Assembly (NCBI GenBank): GCA_029204225.1
Contig: CM055097.1
Location: 44,604,942 to 44,668,941, forward strand
Reading direction: 5' to 3'
Source of the DNA: Diphasiastrum complanatum
Taxonomy: Eukaryota > Streptophyta > Lycopodiopsida > Lycopodiales > Lycopodiaceae
DNA: 64,000 bases
Positions within the stretch are counted from its first letter, which is position 1. Every line of letters begins with the position of its first letter. This document shows positions 20,603 through 32,475 of this stretch, in pieces. Below the pieces are notes generated by a model. The model was not told the DNA's origin. It searched no databases and saw only the letters and a program-made list of their open reading frames with translations. The position numbers were made by a program, and so were the translations under genes.

Positions 20603-21784
20603 TTAAATTGGGTCAACAAAGAACAACTCTTCGTAATACCACCTTAGACGACCACCGTTTACGATAGCGTTGAGGAGTATCTCGTCAAGTGTTTGCAACT
20701 GGACTGCACCATTAGAAAATTTTTTATTAATAACATATGGTCCCTCACTTCTGAATTTCAATTTGTCGGGGTGCTTCTTGGACGAAAAAAAAAAACACCT
20801 GGTCACCTAAATGTAGATCTTTATTTCGGAAGTGACGGTCATGTCAGGCCTTTGGCGTCGTTTATTAACCAGTTGTGCATGGTAAGATATAAGTCTTGTC
20901 TCACATAACTGGGTTAACGTAAATAGCCTGGTTTTGAGTTGTTGTTCAATTGCAGCTTTTTCACAAAGATCTGTTGAAAAAGCTTCCATGACTCGTAATG
21001 ATGCGACTAAGAATTCTACTGGCATTACTGCCTCTTGACCATATACTAAGTGGAAAGGGGTAACCCACACAGTGGCTTTCTTCGGGGTGGTACGGTAAGC
21101 CCAAACAGCTGAGAAAAGTTTTATTTCCCAATCAGAATGACTGGTTTCAACTATCTTGGTCAAAATTTTACATATCATCTTGTTAGTTGATTCAGCCTGG
21201 CCATTAAAACTAGGGTAGTACGGTGTACTTTTTCTGTGAACAACAAGGTAATGGCATAGGAGGTTATCAATGACAGCATTTAAGAAATGCGTGTCGCGAT
21301 CACTAACTAACTCAATGGGACAGCCAAAACGTGTAATAATGTTTTCATAAAGAAAACATGCGACTGTTTTTGCGTTGGCGTCCTTCGTTGCTCGAGCCTC
21401 CAGCCACTTAGTGATGTAATCTGTGGCTATGAGGATGTAAGGAGCTTGAGTATGTTTTGCTGCTGGGCTTATTGGTCCAACATAGTCAATTCCCCACTTA
21501 TGGAAGGCTTCGCCTTCTATAATGGGAGTCAACAGTGTGAAGTCTGCTTTGGTAGTTTTCTTGGCTTGTTGACAGACATCACATGCTTTAATGACAACAA
21601 ACGTGTCCTTAAACAAAGATGGCCACCACAGTCCTGCTCGAAGGATAATCTTCGCTGTGGCTTCAACAGAAAAGTAGCCACCTCCAATGCCCTCATGAGC
21701 CTGAGATATGATAGGTCGTATCTTAGATTCATAAGCACATCGGCGAATGATACCGTCAATGCCCCTTTTGTAAAGTTGTCCCAC
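20603..21784 (-). pseudogene. Ty3 integrase (left minus-strand element)
   Basis: The frame 21784-20807 carries an integrase zinc domain with AHEGIGGGYFS, where the second His is Tyr, and CDVCQQAKK. The DDE core shows KWGIDYVGP, ELVSDRDTHF and NGQAESTNK (Asp, Asp, Glu all present). WAYRTTPKKATVWVTPFHLVYGQEAVMP follows as two conserved stretches. After a stop, 20806-20603 gives the GPY/F module (FRSEGPYVINKKFSNGAVQL), the C-terminal DNA-binding part. There is no chromodomain, consistent with the Tat/Athila side of Ty3 elements. The core is nearly intact, with one frame break before the C-terminal module. Confidence 0.9.
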
Positions 21785-21889
21785 AATTAACTAAAAGGGC
21801 GCTGCTTTTAGCAAAAAATTTATTTTTGCCGCCGTACTCAGGCCTTCTTTGAGTCTGCCTGTGGTGAGGAACTGGGTGATCTCCTTAGC

Positions 21890-23348
21890 CTATAAGGGTG
21901 TAGCATCGATCTGAAAAAGGCATGCATCAGGGAGATTATCGTTGACTGGTGCAGTTGCTTTTTCAGCACTTGGTAGTATGGAAAAGTGGTCCGCCATGAA
22001 ATGTTGGGTCCCTTTCCGAACGACTACATGGAAATTAAATTTCTCTAAAATCAACAGCCATCGAGCAATACATCCCGTTTTACAGGATTTATTAGCGATA
22101 TATAGAAGGGCTTGATGGTCTATGTAAAACGCAAAGGTCTGGCCTAATAAATAATGTCTTAGTTGTTGCACAACATAGACCATCGCCAATGCCTCTCTCT
22201 TGGTGGTTGTATAGTTTACTTCAGCATGCACCAATTGCCTGCTCAAGAAAAGTATTGGGAAGTCTTTGTCATACTCGTCCGGTTGCGCAAGAAGACCTCC
22301 AATGGCATACTTACTTGCGTCAGTATGCACATGGAACTCTTTCATGTAATCTGGTGAGCGGAGTATGGGAGCCGTGGTGAGGGCTGTTTTCAACTCCTCA
22401 AAGGCCTTACTTCGTTCTTCAGTCCAGCGAGGATCTACCACAACTAAATAAATGAGGCGTGCCTTGCCGGCATAGTTGATTATAAATATGTGATAATAAT
22501 TTGTATGACCGAGGAAGACATATACTTCCTTCACTGTTGTAGGTAAGGGCATTTCCACCATAACCTTGATTTTTGATAGGTCGGTAGAAATACCGTCCTT
22601 TGAAATTATATGCTCGAGTACGACCCCATGGGTGACCCATATTTGGCATTTATCAGGGTTTAGTGAGATTCCAAATCTACGACAACGAACGAAGATTTTT
22701 TCCAGGGCGTCAAGGTGTGTAGCTGCGGAGGAATGTACACCTAGATCGTCGAGATAAATCTCCACGATTCGATGTAACAGATCTTGAAAGGCCAGTTGCA
22801 TGACCCTTTGGAACGTTGAAGGGGCGTTGCATAAGCCAAAAGGCATAACGTTATAAGCATAAACCCCGTTCTTTATTGCAAAGGCCGTTTTATGTTTATC
22901 TTCAGGGGGTATTAAGGAAATACCTGTTGAATCCATCTAAGAAGCTGAAAGCTTCAGCTCCTGCCATTTCCTCTAGGATTTGAGTCATTAAAGACAAGGA
23001 AAAATGGTCTTTCTTCGTAACCGCATTAAGGTTTTTGAGATCGACACAGATACGAAGCTTGCCATTTTTCTTGGGTACAACCACAATGGATGAGACCTAA
23101 TCAGTATGTTGAACTTCATAAATGAAACCAACATCCAACAATTTCTTAATATCTTCGTCGATCCTCTCACGATAGACAGGGTTAGATCGATAGAGTTTAG
23201 TCCGAATAGGCTTAGCATTGTCTTCTAAAGGAATCCTATGGACGACTAATTCAAGTGGAATTCCTTTCATTTCTGTATAATCCCATGCAAATACATCCCT
23301 ATATTTACGAAGTAATGTTTCCAGATCCGCAAGTTGAGTTGATGACAA
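21890..23348 (-). pseudogene. Ty3 reverse transcriptase and RNase H (left minus-strand element)
   Basis: From 23348: the RT N-terminal extension VFAWDYTEMKGIPLELVVH and YRSNPVYRERIDEDIKKLL, then a single in-frame stop after VQHTD. The fingers follow with VVPKKNGKLRICVDLKNLN and SFLDGFNRYF. After a small shift, PEDKHKTAFAIKNGVYAYNV, MPFGLCNAPSTFQRVM and the catalytic IYLDDLGVHS box are intact (22936-22720). RNase H residues are visible as HTDASKYAIGG, KREALAMVYV and YIDHQALLYI. It runs to 21890 and lacks only a clean frame, so it is relatively young. Confidence 0.9.
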
Positions 23349-23401
23349 ATGTGCACCAACATGAACTATTCGATCTATCCCCTCGTCAGGATCTTTAAGG
23401 T

Positions 23402-24725
23402 TTAGTGGAATGTCTTAGCAGGTCCTTCAAAGGAGTTGGAATTTGGTGTAGGTTCCCGATGTGGCTGTGGTATCTGGATAACAACGTCATCCAGTGTAAA
23501 GTCTTTGAACTTCTGTGGAAAATCAAAAGGTGGGTCCACAAAATTTTCTGGGACTTTGGGAATCATCTGAGTTGATTCACTACCGAACGTGGAAGCTTTG
23601 TCGGATTGTTTGGTTTTTGTCCCTTTTGACAAGGGCTTGATCAATTGTTTAAGCTTCTCACGCATCTGTTTTTGATGCTCGGTTAATTTTGTATCAATAA
23701 CTTAAGTTGTTTGTAACCGAGGTTTTTGTGGTTTTTGAGTGGGCGGTGTTGGTGCCACACTTATCATATCGTCGTCGATTGTATCCCAGACTTCATCGGG
23801 ATACACATCCCATATATATACTTTGGGTTTGGGCTTGTATGTTTGTGTGTTGGGTACCTTGGATGTCAGTTGGACGTGAGCCAACAGTCCTGGTGTGGTT
23901 ATCTCCTTAGGAATTGTTTTTGGCGGATAAGGTTGTGCATCTAGATATAGGAGTACATGTTCATCCGTCATGTCTACATCATTCATGAAAAGAATACCTT
24001 CTTCCGAAACATGGGCGGTAGAGACACTAGGTTCTCCTAAGCACCACGCTATAGGAATCGGGTCAATCATCATAAGTAGGATGATGGGTGTGTCAATGTC
24101 TGTAGAGGATGGGAGAATATCCACATCTGCTGCAGTAGTTTCAATACAATCGATTGAAATCAGTACAGTCCACAGTGGCTAGTACGTGACCCCAATTGAT
24201 TATGTCCGTGGATCTCATATAGTGACCTTTTGGTTGGATCGGGACGCTATCTGATCCGTCATATGTTGTGGATGACCAATCATCGTATACCTTGGCAGGC
24301 TTGACATGGCCTGCTGAGTCAACCGTGACTCGTTTATCGTGGTTACCAAAGGTAATTTTGCTATGCTTCCAATCTTGGACAACACCTGCCATCTGGAGCC
24401 GGGGTGTACCAAGAAGGAGTTTATATGTATTGTTATCTTCTGGTAAATCTAAGGTGACACAATCTAGCACAAATTTGACACCTGCTATGCGAACTTTTAT
24501 ATTTGATAAATGACCAGCAGGGTCAATAACTCGTTGATTAGCCATATGAAGTTTATATCGTGGTTGATCGAGGGTATGGAAGCCCCATGACTTTGCTAAT
24601 GACAAAGCCATGATATTAACGTCGGATCCGCTATCTAGGATAGCGGATACTGCGGGATAGTCTTTATAGGACAAAGGTAGGGTGATGCTAGTCCCCTTAG
24701 CAACACCTATATTCAATAGATTCAT
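23402..24725 (-). pseudogene. Ty3 aspartic protease and protease-RT linker (left minus-strand element)
   Basis: 24725-24141 is a continuous retropepsin frame. It has VSAILDSGSDVNIMALSLAK with the catalytic Asp-Ser-Gly, VRIAGVKFVLDCVTLDLPED, YKLLLGTPRLQMAGVVQDW, and the ITFGNHDKRVTVDSAGH and GHYMRSTDIINWG blocks. 24124-23702 is an acidic linker with MTDEHVLLYLDAQ and YPDEVWDTIDDD. 23665-23402 is a Lys-rich linker with KFKDFTLDDVVIQIPQPHRE. The protease is the best preserved of the three Ty3 copies here, and its active site differs from the Asp-Gly-Gly form at 18570. Confidence 0.88.
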
Positions 24726-25085
24726 AGGAATCTAGGGAATTTCAGGAATCTCTTCTGTTTTCCGCTGTTCATAAGGAATAGTAGGTAGCTGAAAATTTCG
24801 ATGGATAACGTTGAAGCCTAGTGAAGGATTTTATTGCGGTATGAAACGACATGGTGAGTTGAGCTTGCAGGAGGTCAGAAAATACTTCATGTCCCTGTAG
24901 GAATTGCTCCTTTTTGGGGATATGATGTGAAAACAGACTTTCTGTATGTTCTTCCTCTCGCAAAAACTCATCTCGAAACTCATTGTATTGTCGTTGTTCC
25001 ACCTTCGGTTCTGGGTAATCTTTTGGTAATGTGGAAGCCGTCAAGTGGCTTCTTTGGGGGTCAGCTGATTTGACATTATTTTGCT
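24726..25085 (-). pseudogene. Ty3 Gag C-terminal remnant (left minus-strand element)
   Basis: The minus frame gives GKPQQQNNVKSADPQ, then EQRQYNEFRDEFLREEEH and EQFLQGHEVFSDLLQAQL. These are basic and coiled segments in the position of the Gag tail, upstream of the protease. No knuckle remains. Element homology ends near 25085, where the left arm of the long inverted repeat begins. Confidence 0.55.
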
Positions 25086-25990
25086 GTTGTGGCTTTCCAT
25101 CATATCTAATACTCATAGGTGTAGTGAAGGCTTGCAAAGTAATAGCAACGATGGTCAGATGTATTATAGAGGTAGCGATGTTAATAATCACATCTCTCAA
25201 CTCTCTTTTGGAAATCAGCAATAATCCTTCAGTATTTTGGAAGTCAATGTTCAATCCCTCAACGACTATAATGTGATTGAATGGTTAGATGGCTCCTCAT
25301 CTAGCAACGATGGTAGGCCAGCTCTCCAAATATCTTGCAAGGAAAACTGGGTTCTAACTCACAGAGCAAAGATAATTAAGCACCCCATAGCCAAGATATC
25401 TCAAGATTCCAACAGAGACAGTAAGTCAATGGCTCTTCAAAGTTCATTTTGAGTTTTGATTTTCAATATAAATGCCATCATACCGAGCACGCTTCACTAG
25501 CTTTCTCTAGCTGATATCTCATTTTACATGTATCAAGCAAGGATGGATTACCCTTTATGGCTCGATAGGGAGCAGCTCTCCAAATATCTTGCAAGGAAAA
25601 CTGGGTTCTAACTCACAGAGCAAAGAGTCAATGGCTCTTCAAAGTTCATTTTGAGTTTTGATTTTCAACAGAAATGCCATCATACTGAGCACGCTTGACT
25701 AGCTTTCTCTAGCTGATATCTCATTTTACATGTATCAGACAACGATGGATTATCCTTTATGGCTCTATAGGGAGTAGCAACAAGATAGCCATACTGGATC
25801 AATTAGTGAGAAAAAGTGGTAGCTCTGCATCTTTCATGATGGAGCTGGTTATGATCTTCATTCAAACCTCAAGAGCTCTCAGTCTCACACTATTTCACAA
25901 AGAACATAACATTAAATCTAAACCCTAAAATTTACAAAGAACATAATATTAAATCAAACTCTTATATCTATATTTTCTTGCTCTCTCTCA
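25085..25990 (+). repeat. Left arm of a long inverted repeat
   Basis: The arm is homologous, in opposite orientation, to 27872-28582. Shared blocks include ATATCTAATACTCATAGG, GAAGTCAATGTTCAATCCCT, CTTGCAAGGAAAACTGGGTT, CTAGCTTTCTCTAG, TACTGGATCAATTAGTGAGA, CAAACCTCAAGAGCTCTCA and TATATTTTCTTGCTCTCTCT. Identity is roughly 90 per cent by eye. The left arm is longer because it holds an internal direct duplication. It may contain captured coding sequence (the minus frame 28138-27941 and its left-arm equivalent), which I cannot name. Confidence 0.85.
25319..25775 (+). repeat. Direct duplication inside the left inverted-repeat arm
   Basis: The block starting CAGCTCTCCAAATATCTTGC recurs at 25319 and 25573. 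The second unit lacks 52 bases present in the first (between GAGCAAAG and AGTCAATGG) but otherwise follows it through CTTTATGGCTC(G/T)ATAGGGAG. The right arm has only one unit. Confidence 0.85.
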
Positions 25991-26784
25991 TGTCTCCTGC
26001 TTCGTGGACGACGACGACTATGAGAACTCGAGGCCTGGTGAGACGACTCGACCGGTGCTTCTTCGTAGACCGAAAGCACAAAATTCAGGTGGAAGCCATG
26101 GATTTCGTTTTCTAAGTGAGAAGCAGCTAAAAGGGACAATAAAGAGCCAACAAAGAACTGCTGCTTAGTATTATCCTTAATAGCTTGTTTGAGCTCACCA
26201 GAAACAGTCTTAAACCAATTATATGGTTCAAGAGCGGCTTTGGCCAACTTGGTGTGGGACTCCACTATCCTATGGAGGATATGTGATGTGGTGCAGTCTT
26301 TCCTGAGGTTGCCAACCATCAGGAAGTTGTTTAGTAGCTGGGCAGCAGCGTGGATTGAAGGCTCAGTGATGGCTTCCAAAAGGTATCTGTCATTGGTCCA
26401 GTGCAGATCATTAGTGAGGTCAATGTAGGGCTTGATGGCATGTCTGGCCTGCTTGTGATTGGGTGAGGCCTGCGTACTGGATGCTATACCTATGGCTGCA
26501 AGGGTGGCCTCAGTGACACACACCTTGTGAGTGGCTCCCTGGAAAGTGATATAAAATTTGGATTTATCTTCCTTCCACGTACTGAAGGCAAGAGTGATGA
26601 AATCCATATTGATTCGACCAGAAAAGGCTCTCTCATATATACCCATTGTAGTGAGCAGAGGCTATGCAAGGTTCATCCACTGAGTGACCATGCTTGTTCT
26701 AGGAAGGATCATGATGTCCGTTGCAGATGAGACATCACGATGGACATTATAGCGCAGAGACTGGGAAGTATCGGTAGAAGACAT
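25954..26784 (-). pseudogene. Accessory ORF of the Ty3 family, N-terminal fragment (copy 1)
   Basis: Starting at ATG 26784 (MSSTDTSQSLRYNVHRDV) this is the same protein as the larger copy at 36528. Shared blocks are TSMVTQWM, ERAFSGRINMDF, KSKFYITFQGATHKV, EPYNWFKTVSGELK, KQQFxxGSLLSLLAASHLEN, IHGFHL and SSHQASSSHSR. Only one frame change is needed (near 26655), so this copy shows the first 275 or so residues better than copy 2. It contains a stretch missing in copy 2 (KPYIDLTNDLHWTNDRYLLE, then LRKDCTTSHILHRIVESHTK). It is cut off at about 25975 by the inverted-repeat arm. I do not recognise the family. Confidence 0.75.
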
Positions 26785-26984
26785 GATGAGCAAAAACGAA
26801 ATGTAAGACGCGGGAAAGTATATCAGAAAGCAAGTCAGGAAGTATGGAAGACTTTGGTCGCAGAAAAAATTTACAAGAGCTTTGCTAGCACAAGTGAGGA
26901 ATGAATCGAATTCAGCCAACTTATAGGTGAATTTGGTGGGTCCATTACACTGAATACTAGTTTGGCTGATCAGTTTTGAACAAA

Positions 26985-27245
26985 AATTTACAGGCATGTA
27001 CAATATTGTAAAAATAGGCTATAAAAATCTCAGCGGAGGTTTCTGGGGATCTGAGCCTATCAGGCGAACATTTTTCAGGGTTGGCGAAGGATGAACCTTC
27101 GCCTAGGAGGGTCCTTCGCCCAAGTACTGTCATAATTGTATTTTTTCAAAATCTGAACCTATGGACAACCTAATTTTGACATTTGAAGATCATCTAGTAG
27201 GTCGGTGAAGGTTCATAATGAGGTTAAGATGCTCGGCGAAGGTTC
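26985..27245 (-). other. Conserved sequence upstream of the accessory ORF
   Basis: The stretch is closely similar to 36740-36985, which separates integrase from the accessory ORF in the larger copy. It includes GGCGAAGGATGAACCTTCGC, GGACAACCTAATTTTGACATTT and GTTAAGATGCTCGG. GGCGAAGG/CCTTCGCC motifs are arranged as short palindromes. Homology ends at 27245, where CACTA-like sequence starts. Confidence 0.7.
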
Positions 27246-29441
27246 TGATGGATTCAACAAAATGCGTGATTTCCGACACAAAGCTCCGACAGATTCAAAA
27301 AAATTTCATAATCCGTCGAAATCCCACATAATAATACGTCGGAATCCGACACAAAAAAAAAATTGCAAGAAAAAAAAAAATTTGCCAGAATTTTTTTTTT
27401 TACAAACATCGAATTTCGACGGCCAATAAAAATGTCGGATCCGAGATCCCATTTCGGAGACTGCAACTTTTTAAATGGATGATGTTGGATGACATCACCT
27501 GTTCGTGTAAAAAAAAAAAAAGCACAAAGCGGACATCGGATTCCGACGGATAATACAGATGTCGGAATCCGATGTCCGTGATCGAATTCTCAAAGCCGCG
27601 TCATTTTTCTAGGGTTTTCTTATTTTTTATTCTTGCAGGAGATTGTTGAAGATCGGCTTTTGGCGCTTCTTCTCAACTCTATCAGTTCCATTTGTCTCAT
27701 TCCAAGTATGATTGTTTTGTTTTGTTATGTGCAACTAAGACTTTTTTCTTTGTAACTTTTTCTTGTACACTATCTTCCTTATATTGTATATTTTGTGTCG
27801 TTAAACACAAATATGTGTCTTAGTAATTTATGATCATGAGCGAATGAGAGAGGAAGAGAAGGATGTGTGTGAGAGACACGAGAGAGAGCAAGAAAATATA
27901 GATAGAAGAGTCTGATTTAATATTATGTCCTTTGTGAATTTTAGGATTTAGATTTAATGTTATGTTCTTTGTGAAATAGTGTGAGATTGAGAGCTCTTGA
28001 GGTTTGAATGAAGATCATAACCAGCTCCATCATGAAAGATGTAGAGCTACCACTTTTTCTCACTAATTGATCCAGTATGGCTATCTTGTTGCTACACCCT
28101 ATCGAGCCATAAAGGTAATCCATCGTTGCCTGATACATGTAAAATGAGATATCAACTAGAGAAAGCTAGTGAAGTGTGTTCGGTATGATGGCATTTCTGT
28201 TGAAAATAAAAACTCAAAATGAACTTTGAAGAGCCATTGACTCACTACCTCTGTTGGAAGCTTGAGATATCTTGGCTATGGGACACTTAATTATCTTTGC
28301 TCTGTGAGTTAGAACCCAGTTTTCCTTGCAAGATATTTGAAGAGCTGGCCTACCATCGTTGCTAGATGAGTGAGCCATCTAACCATTCAATCACATTATA
28401 GTCATTGAGGGATTGAACATTGACTTCCAAAATACTGAAAGATTATTGCTATTTTTCAAAAGAGAATTGAAAGATGTGATTATTAACATCACTACCTCTA
28501 TAATACATCTGACCATCGTTGTTACTACTTTGCAAGCCTTCACTACGCCTATGAGTATTAGATATGAAGGAAAGTCATCACTAAGCTGGTTGTCAGATCA
28601 AAAACTCAGCTAATTGAGCCTTCACGACCATGAAAAGGGAGCTTGCAACTGTTGTCTAAAGCTGATCTATCAACGACCATTGAGAACTCACTGATTTATT
28701 GTCAATGGGAGAGCCCTCATGGCTGTTCTATTTGAGAGCAGTTCTGTCCTAGCAAAGGACAGAAGCAAAGTGACAAACATAGTAGAATCAATTGAAACAT
28801 TCATGAATAGAAAATTCTTCGCTTTTCGGCTACATGCATATGCACTCAGAAATAGGTATGACTTCATCTATTTTCAGTTCATTTCATCTATGTCATTTTT
28901 TGTATGCACTTCCAATTCCTGTTGATTGAAATATGTTTGGTTTTTGCCACGATTTTCTTTTTGCCACGTGGACGTCAAATTCCGACGGTCCGGCCACGTG
29001 CACGTCACAATCCGACGTCCACGTGCACGTCACAATCCGACGTCCACGTGGCAGAAAAAAGAAAAGTGAATATTTTTTTTCAAGTTTTTTTTTTCACGTG
29101 GACGTCGGATTCCGACGTCCGCGCAACATGAAAAAAAAAACAAAAAAAGGAGAATTTTTTTTTTTCGTTTTTTTTCCACGTGGACGTCGGCCGGCCGTCG
29201 GAATCCGATGTCCACGTGGCATGTTCTCCGGTTCATTTTTATCGGCCGGTTGCCGATTTTGGGCTTGGCGTCGGATTCCGATGAATTTTGAATGCGACGG
29301 ATTCCGACGAATTTTAAATGCGACGGATTCCGACGACGTTATAGCGACGCATTTTTCGACGCCCGCTTCGATTCAAAAAAAAAATTCAAACGCGATTTCA
29401 CGTCGAAAATCTCGTCGAAAATCGCAGCAATTCTTGTAGTA
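27246..29441 (+). mobile_element. CACTA-like (En/Spm-type) non-autonomous element, degraded ends
   Basis: Both ends are packed with TCGGAATCCGA/TTCCGACGG subterminal motifs (27280-27590 and 28975-29335), as in plant CACTA transposons. The right end reads ATTCTTGTAGTA (29430-29441), one base from the CACTACAAGAAT-type terminus. The left terminus is not recognisable and may be lost. The interior (27600-28930) includes the right arm of the long inverted repeat and no transposase. 28960-29220 also has repeated CCACGTGGACGTC palindromes. Confidence 0.5.
27872..28582 (-). repeat. Right arm of the long inverted repeat
   Basis: This is the reverse-complement partner of 25085-25990, with matching outer (GATATGA(A/T)GGAAAG) and inner (AGAGAGAGCAAGAAAATATA) edges. 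The two arms enclose about 1.88 kb containing the accessory-ORF fragment. A transcript through both arms could fold into a long hairpin. Confidence 0.85.
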
Positions 29442-29847
29442 AATGATTAAGATCGATAATAATACAACAAAAAGTAGCAAATTGTCACTGTCAGTGACTG
29501 CGAAAAGATTGCAAAACCTAAACTTTCTTCATTGCATTATCAAAAAGTTAAGAGAGCACGACATCAAAAGTCTCTTCTTATTTCTCTTGCTATTGCACTA
29601 GTGTATCTAGAATGAAGGCACAGGTGCGCATATGAATGTCCCTCATGCATGAGGGAAAAAAAAATTGAAAACCAACTACCAGAGGCAGTTATAGGACCAC
29701 GTCGGTTGAAATATCTATCAGACTCACAGACACGTCTAAGTAACATAGTTCGGTTAGGGCCGGTACCCAAAAATAGTCTATCAGAAAGAAGAGCAATAGT
29801 CTATCAGAAAGAAGAGCAACCAGAGAAGACCGTATGACTAGGTCCGA

Positions 29848-32015
29848 TTACGTGTGAGATGGGAGGTCACGCAACTTCTTCAGTTCCACCTTCAGGTACA
29901 CATTCTCATTCACAAGCTTAGCCACCTCATATGAGCTATGGCGACGTTTGAGGCGTTCTTCCTCCAGTCTTCTGGTAAGTCCTTCCATAGAAACAGTTTG
30001 CTGGTTGATAATCTTCGTAAGTTGAGTGGCTTGGGCTGCAACGGAAGTATAGGCCACATGATAGTAAGGAACCTCAACTACTAACTGGTAAGATTCATCT
30101 TTTGCTATCGCCAAATGTCCCTCTACTCCCAACAATCGGTCACGTAAGTCAACATTTTCGATCTTCAATAGTGATAAGCCTTGTCTCACTGGCAGTCAGG
30201 CTACTTTTTAGCATCTCTACTTCAATAGTCTCCCGTGTCTTACCAGCTAGAGATTTTAGCAACTGAGCCTTCAACAAAGGGGTTCGCTCGATCCAGTCAT
30301 CAACCCAATTTACATCCACACACTTAGCTACCAGCCATTGCTCAACATCAACGCGGACACCATCACAGGGGTCTGCAAGGGTATCCCACGTGGTGTAGTG
30401 TCACCGTGGTCATATAGCACATGGCGGCCACCTGAGGGGGTAGTCGACAATGATTGATCTCTATCTAACTTAGTTCTTTCCTTATCAAACGGCTGATCCA
30501 CAGGTCTTATAGGGGTGGAGAAACGCGTATGTTGGAGTGTTGCCTGCAACAGCTGAAGCAATCCTTCACACATGTCTACTAACATCTTGGTAAAACCTGG
30601 GTTGTCTGAATCATCAATTGTAGCAGCCCTATCAATTGTTTATATATCAATAGTTACAGACTTAAAGACAACGTGACAGCCAGGGGTATCAGACATTTCA
30701 CTGGGAAAATCAACATGAGCAAGGTTAGAATCAGGAATCGGAGCTTCCACAGACTTGTTAGTGGAGACAGCCTCATTTTCTTGAGCATCGTCATCCACGT
30801 TCACAACATTGTCTGCAATTTTTGTCAGCATGTCTTCTTTAAGTGGCAGAGCTGCTTGCTCCAACTCATGCACATGAGTTATCACATCAAAGTATTGATC
30901 AGTCCCATCATCAGACTCAAAATTTGGTTCAATGACTTTACGTTTGACCTTTGATCTCGACTGAGTAGGCAACTTTCTTTTAGCCATCACCTTCATCCTG
31001 GACCCTGGTCCTACGCGGCTGGTCCAAATCTTACAGATTTGCAACAACTTTGTGTACATCATTAGCATCCACATCATTAGCTTCAAAATATATAACAACA
31101 ATCGGACCAGCGCCTACTAACTGAAAAACAAGTCTATTGAGCCACATAACAAGCATTTTATTTAATGGTAATGCGAACTCAAGTCTCTTGCTTTTGCCAG
31201 ACACGAAACGATTTATGTCACGTCTGCTGATCCACTCATCTGTCCTTTTTGCCCAATTCAGGATTAGCTCCTTTATAAACCTTAATAATTCCTTGCACTA
31301 AAGCTCCGCTCAAGAATTTAGGACGAACCCTCTAGGTGAGAACTTCAGCCACCCAAGTCAGAAATTTCATCAAGTCAGGATCTTGGTATTTCTCAAGAGC
31401 AAAGTCTGATTCAGGGGCGTCATCCAAACGTTTCTTCACAAAATCACCCCAAGCAAGAAGCTTCAACGATTCATACACCCACACAGCAGAGAGCATTTTA
31501 GTTCTCCCATCAGAGGTCTGCATCAACCAGTAGGTTCCACACAATCCTTGGTGAGAGATTCCAACACCTGAGGGATCACTACGCAACAAAGGCTAGGAGC
31601 CCTGCTGATTTGAGCTTCTTTCATCCCTTGCCAGACACATAGTCGGAGAACCTGCTTGGATCTCGTTTGGCTATGGAGTCATCTCCTTCCCCGCTTATGC
31701 ACGAAAGAACGCTACAACGATGACTAAGACACACCACTATGGCACATTGCTCTGATATTCATCATCCGTCATCAAGGGCTTGATTGACGATAACCGAGGA
31801 TGATGTACTGACGTTACAACATCTTTGAATAAGCGTCGTTTGAAATCTTCACTCATGTGAGAGAAAATCTCTGCAAGTGCGGAATTCTCGGCTCCTCGAG
31901 GTATGTGAAAAGGCACTTCCCTTAGTAATGAGATTGCCTTTAACAAATCACTTGGCCATTTAGAGGCAAGAGCCCAAGAATTATCAACTCGATTTGATGA
32001 TAAAGCAACCGGCAC
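29848..32015 (-). pseudogene. Unidentified coiled-coil ORF, probably retroelement-associated, decayed
   Basis: In minus order: an N-terminal globular part (32015-31737: WALASKWPSDLLKAISLLRE, EDFKRRLFKDVVTS). Next is GTYWLMQTSDGRTKMLSAVW with YESLKLLAWGDFVKKRLDDA (31550-31400). A basic MAKRKLPTQSRSKVKRKV start (30985) leads into an acidic region (30900-30640), then a Leu-rich helix (MCEGLLQLLQATLQ, 30570). The last part is a coiled coil (LLKIENVDLRDRLLGVEGHL and EGLTRRLEEERLKRR, 30175-29900), ending at 29848. At least four frame breaks are present. The layout (globular, acidic, coiled coil) resembles the accessory ORF at 34129-36528, but the sequences are not obviously alike. I do not recognise the family. 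Confidence 0.45.
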
Positions 32016-32035
32016 GTGACCTTATTAGATAACTC

Positions 32036-32475
32036 TCAATCTAAAAAATCACTGAAAAAGAGAACATTTTTCCTTCCAACAACATGCCTATGACTCGATC
32101 TAAAAGAAATCCTAGTCTGTTTTCCAAAGATGCAGCTATGACAAACAGGGAGGTCGACTTTGTTGATTGGATAGTCAAGATCAAGTGCTAGAGATTGTCT
32201 GGACATGTTCAACACAAATGTATGATTCAAGTGTCCTAATCTGTAATGCCAAAGTAATGCTTTATTGACAAGAACAGAGGTTTTCAAGGCTTGACTAGTG
32301 TAAGGATAACAATGTGCCAGTCTATATAAGTATCTTTGCCTCTTGCTGAGTGCAAGGATCTTATTTGTTCTATCGATAATTCGGCATTGATGAGAGGCTC
32401 AAACTCTACTCTATGATCTAAATAAGTAATTCTACTTACTGAAAATAGATTTATTGAGAGTTTAGGTACATACAA
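32036..32475 (-). pseudogene. Copia protease C-terminus and GAG-pre-integrase fragment
   Basis: MYVPKLSINLFSVSRITYLD (32475-32416) is the strand that follows a copia protease. After a frame change, ALLWHYRLGHLNHTFVLNMS and CHSCIFGKQTRISFRSSHRH (32260-32085) give the pre-integrase HHCC-like region and the start of integrase. Upstream (minus) is RT sequence, the reverse of the normal copia order, so this is a separate fragment or the element is rearranged. Confidence 0.75.

Noticed and set aside
28933-29439. A 168-codon plus-strand frame
   Set aside because: It is translated from palindromic CACTA-type subterminal repeats and homopolymer tracts, with biased, repetitive residues.
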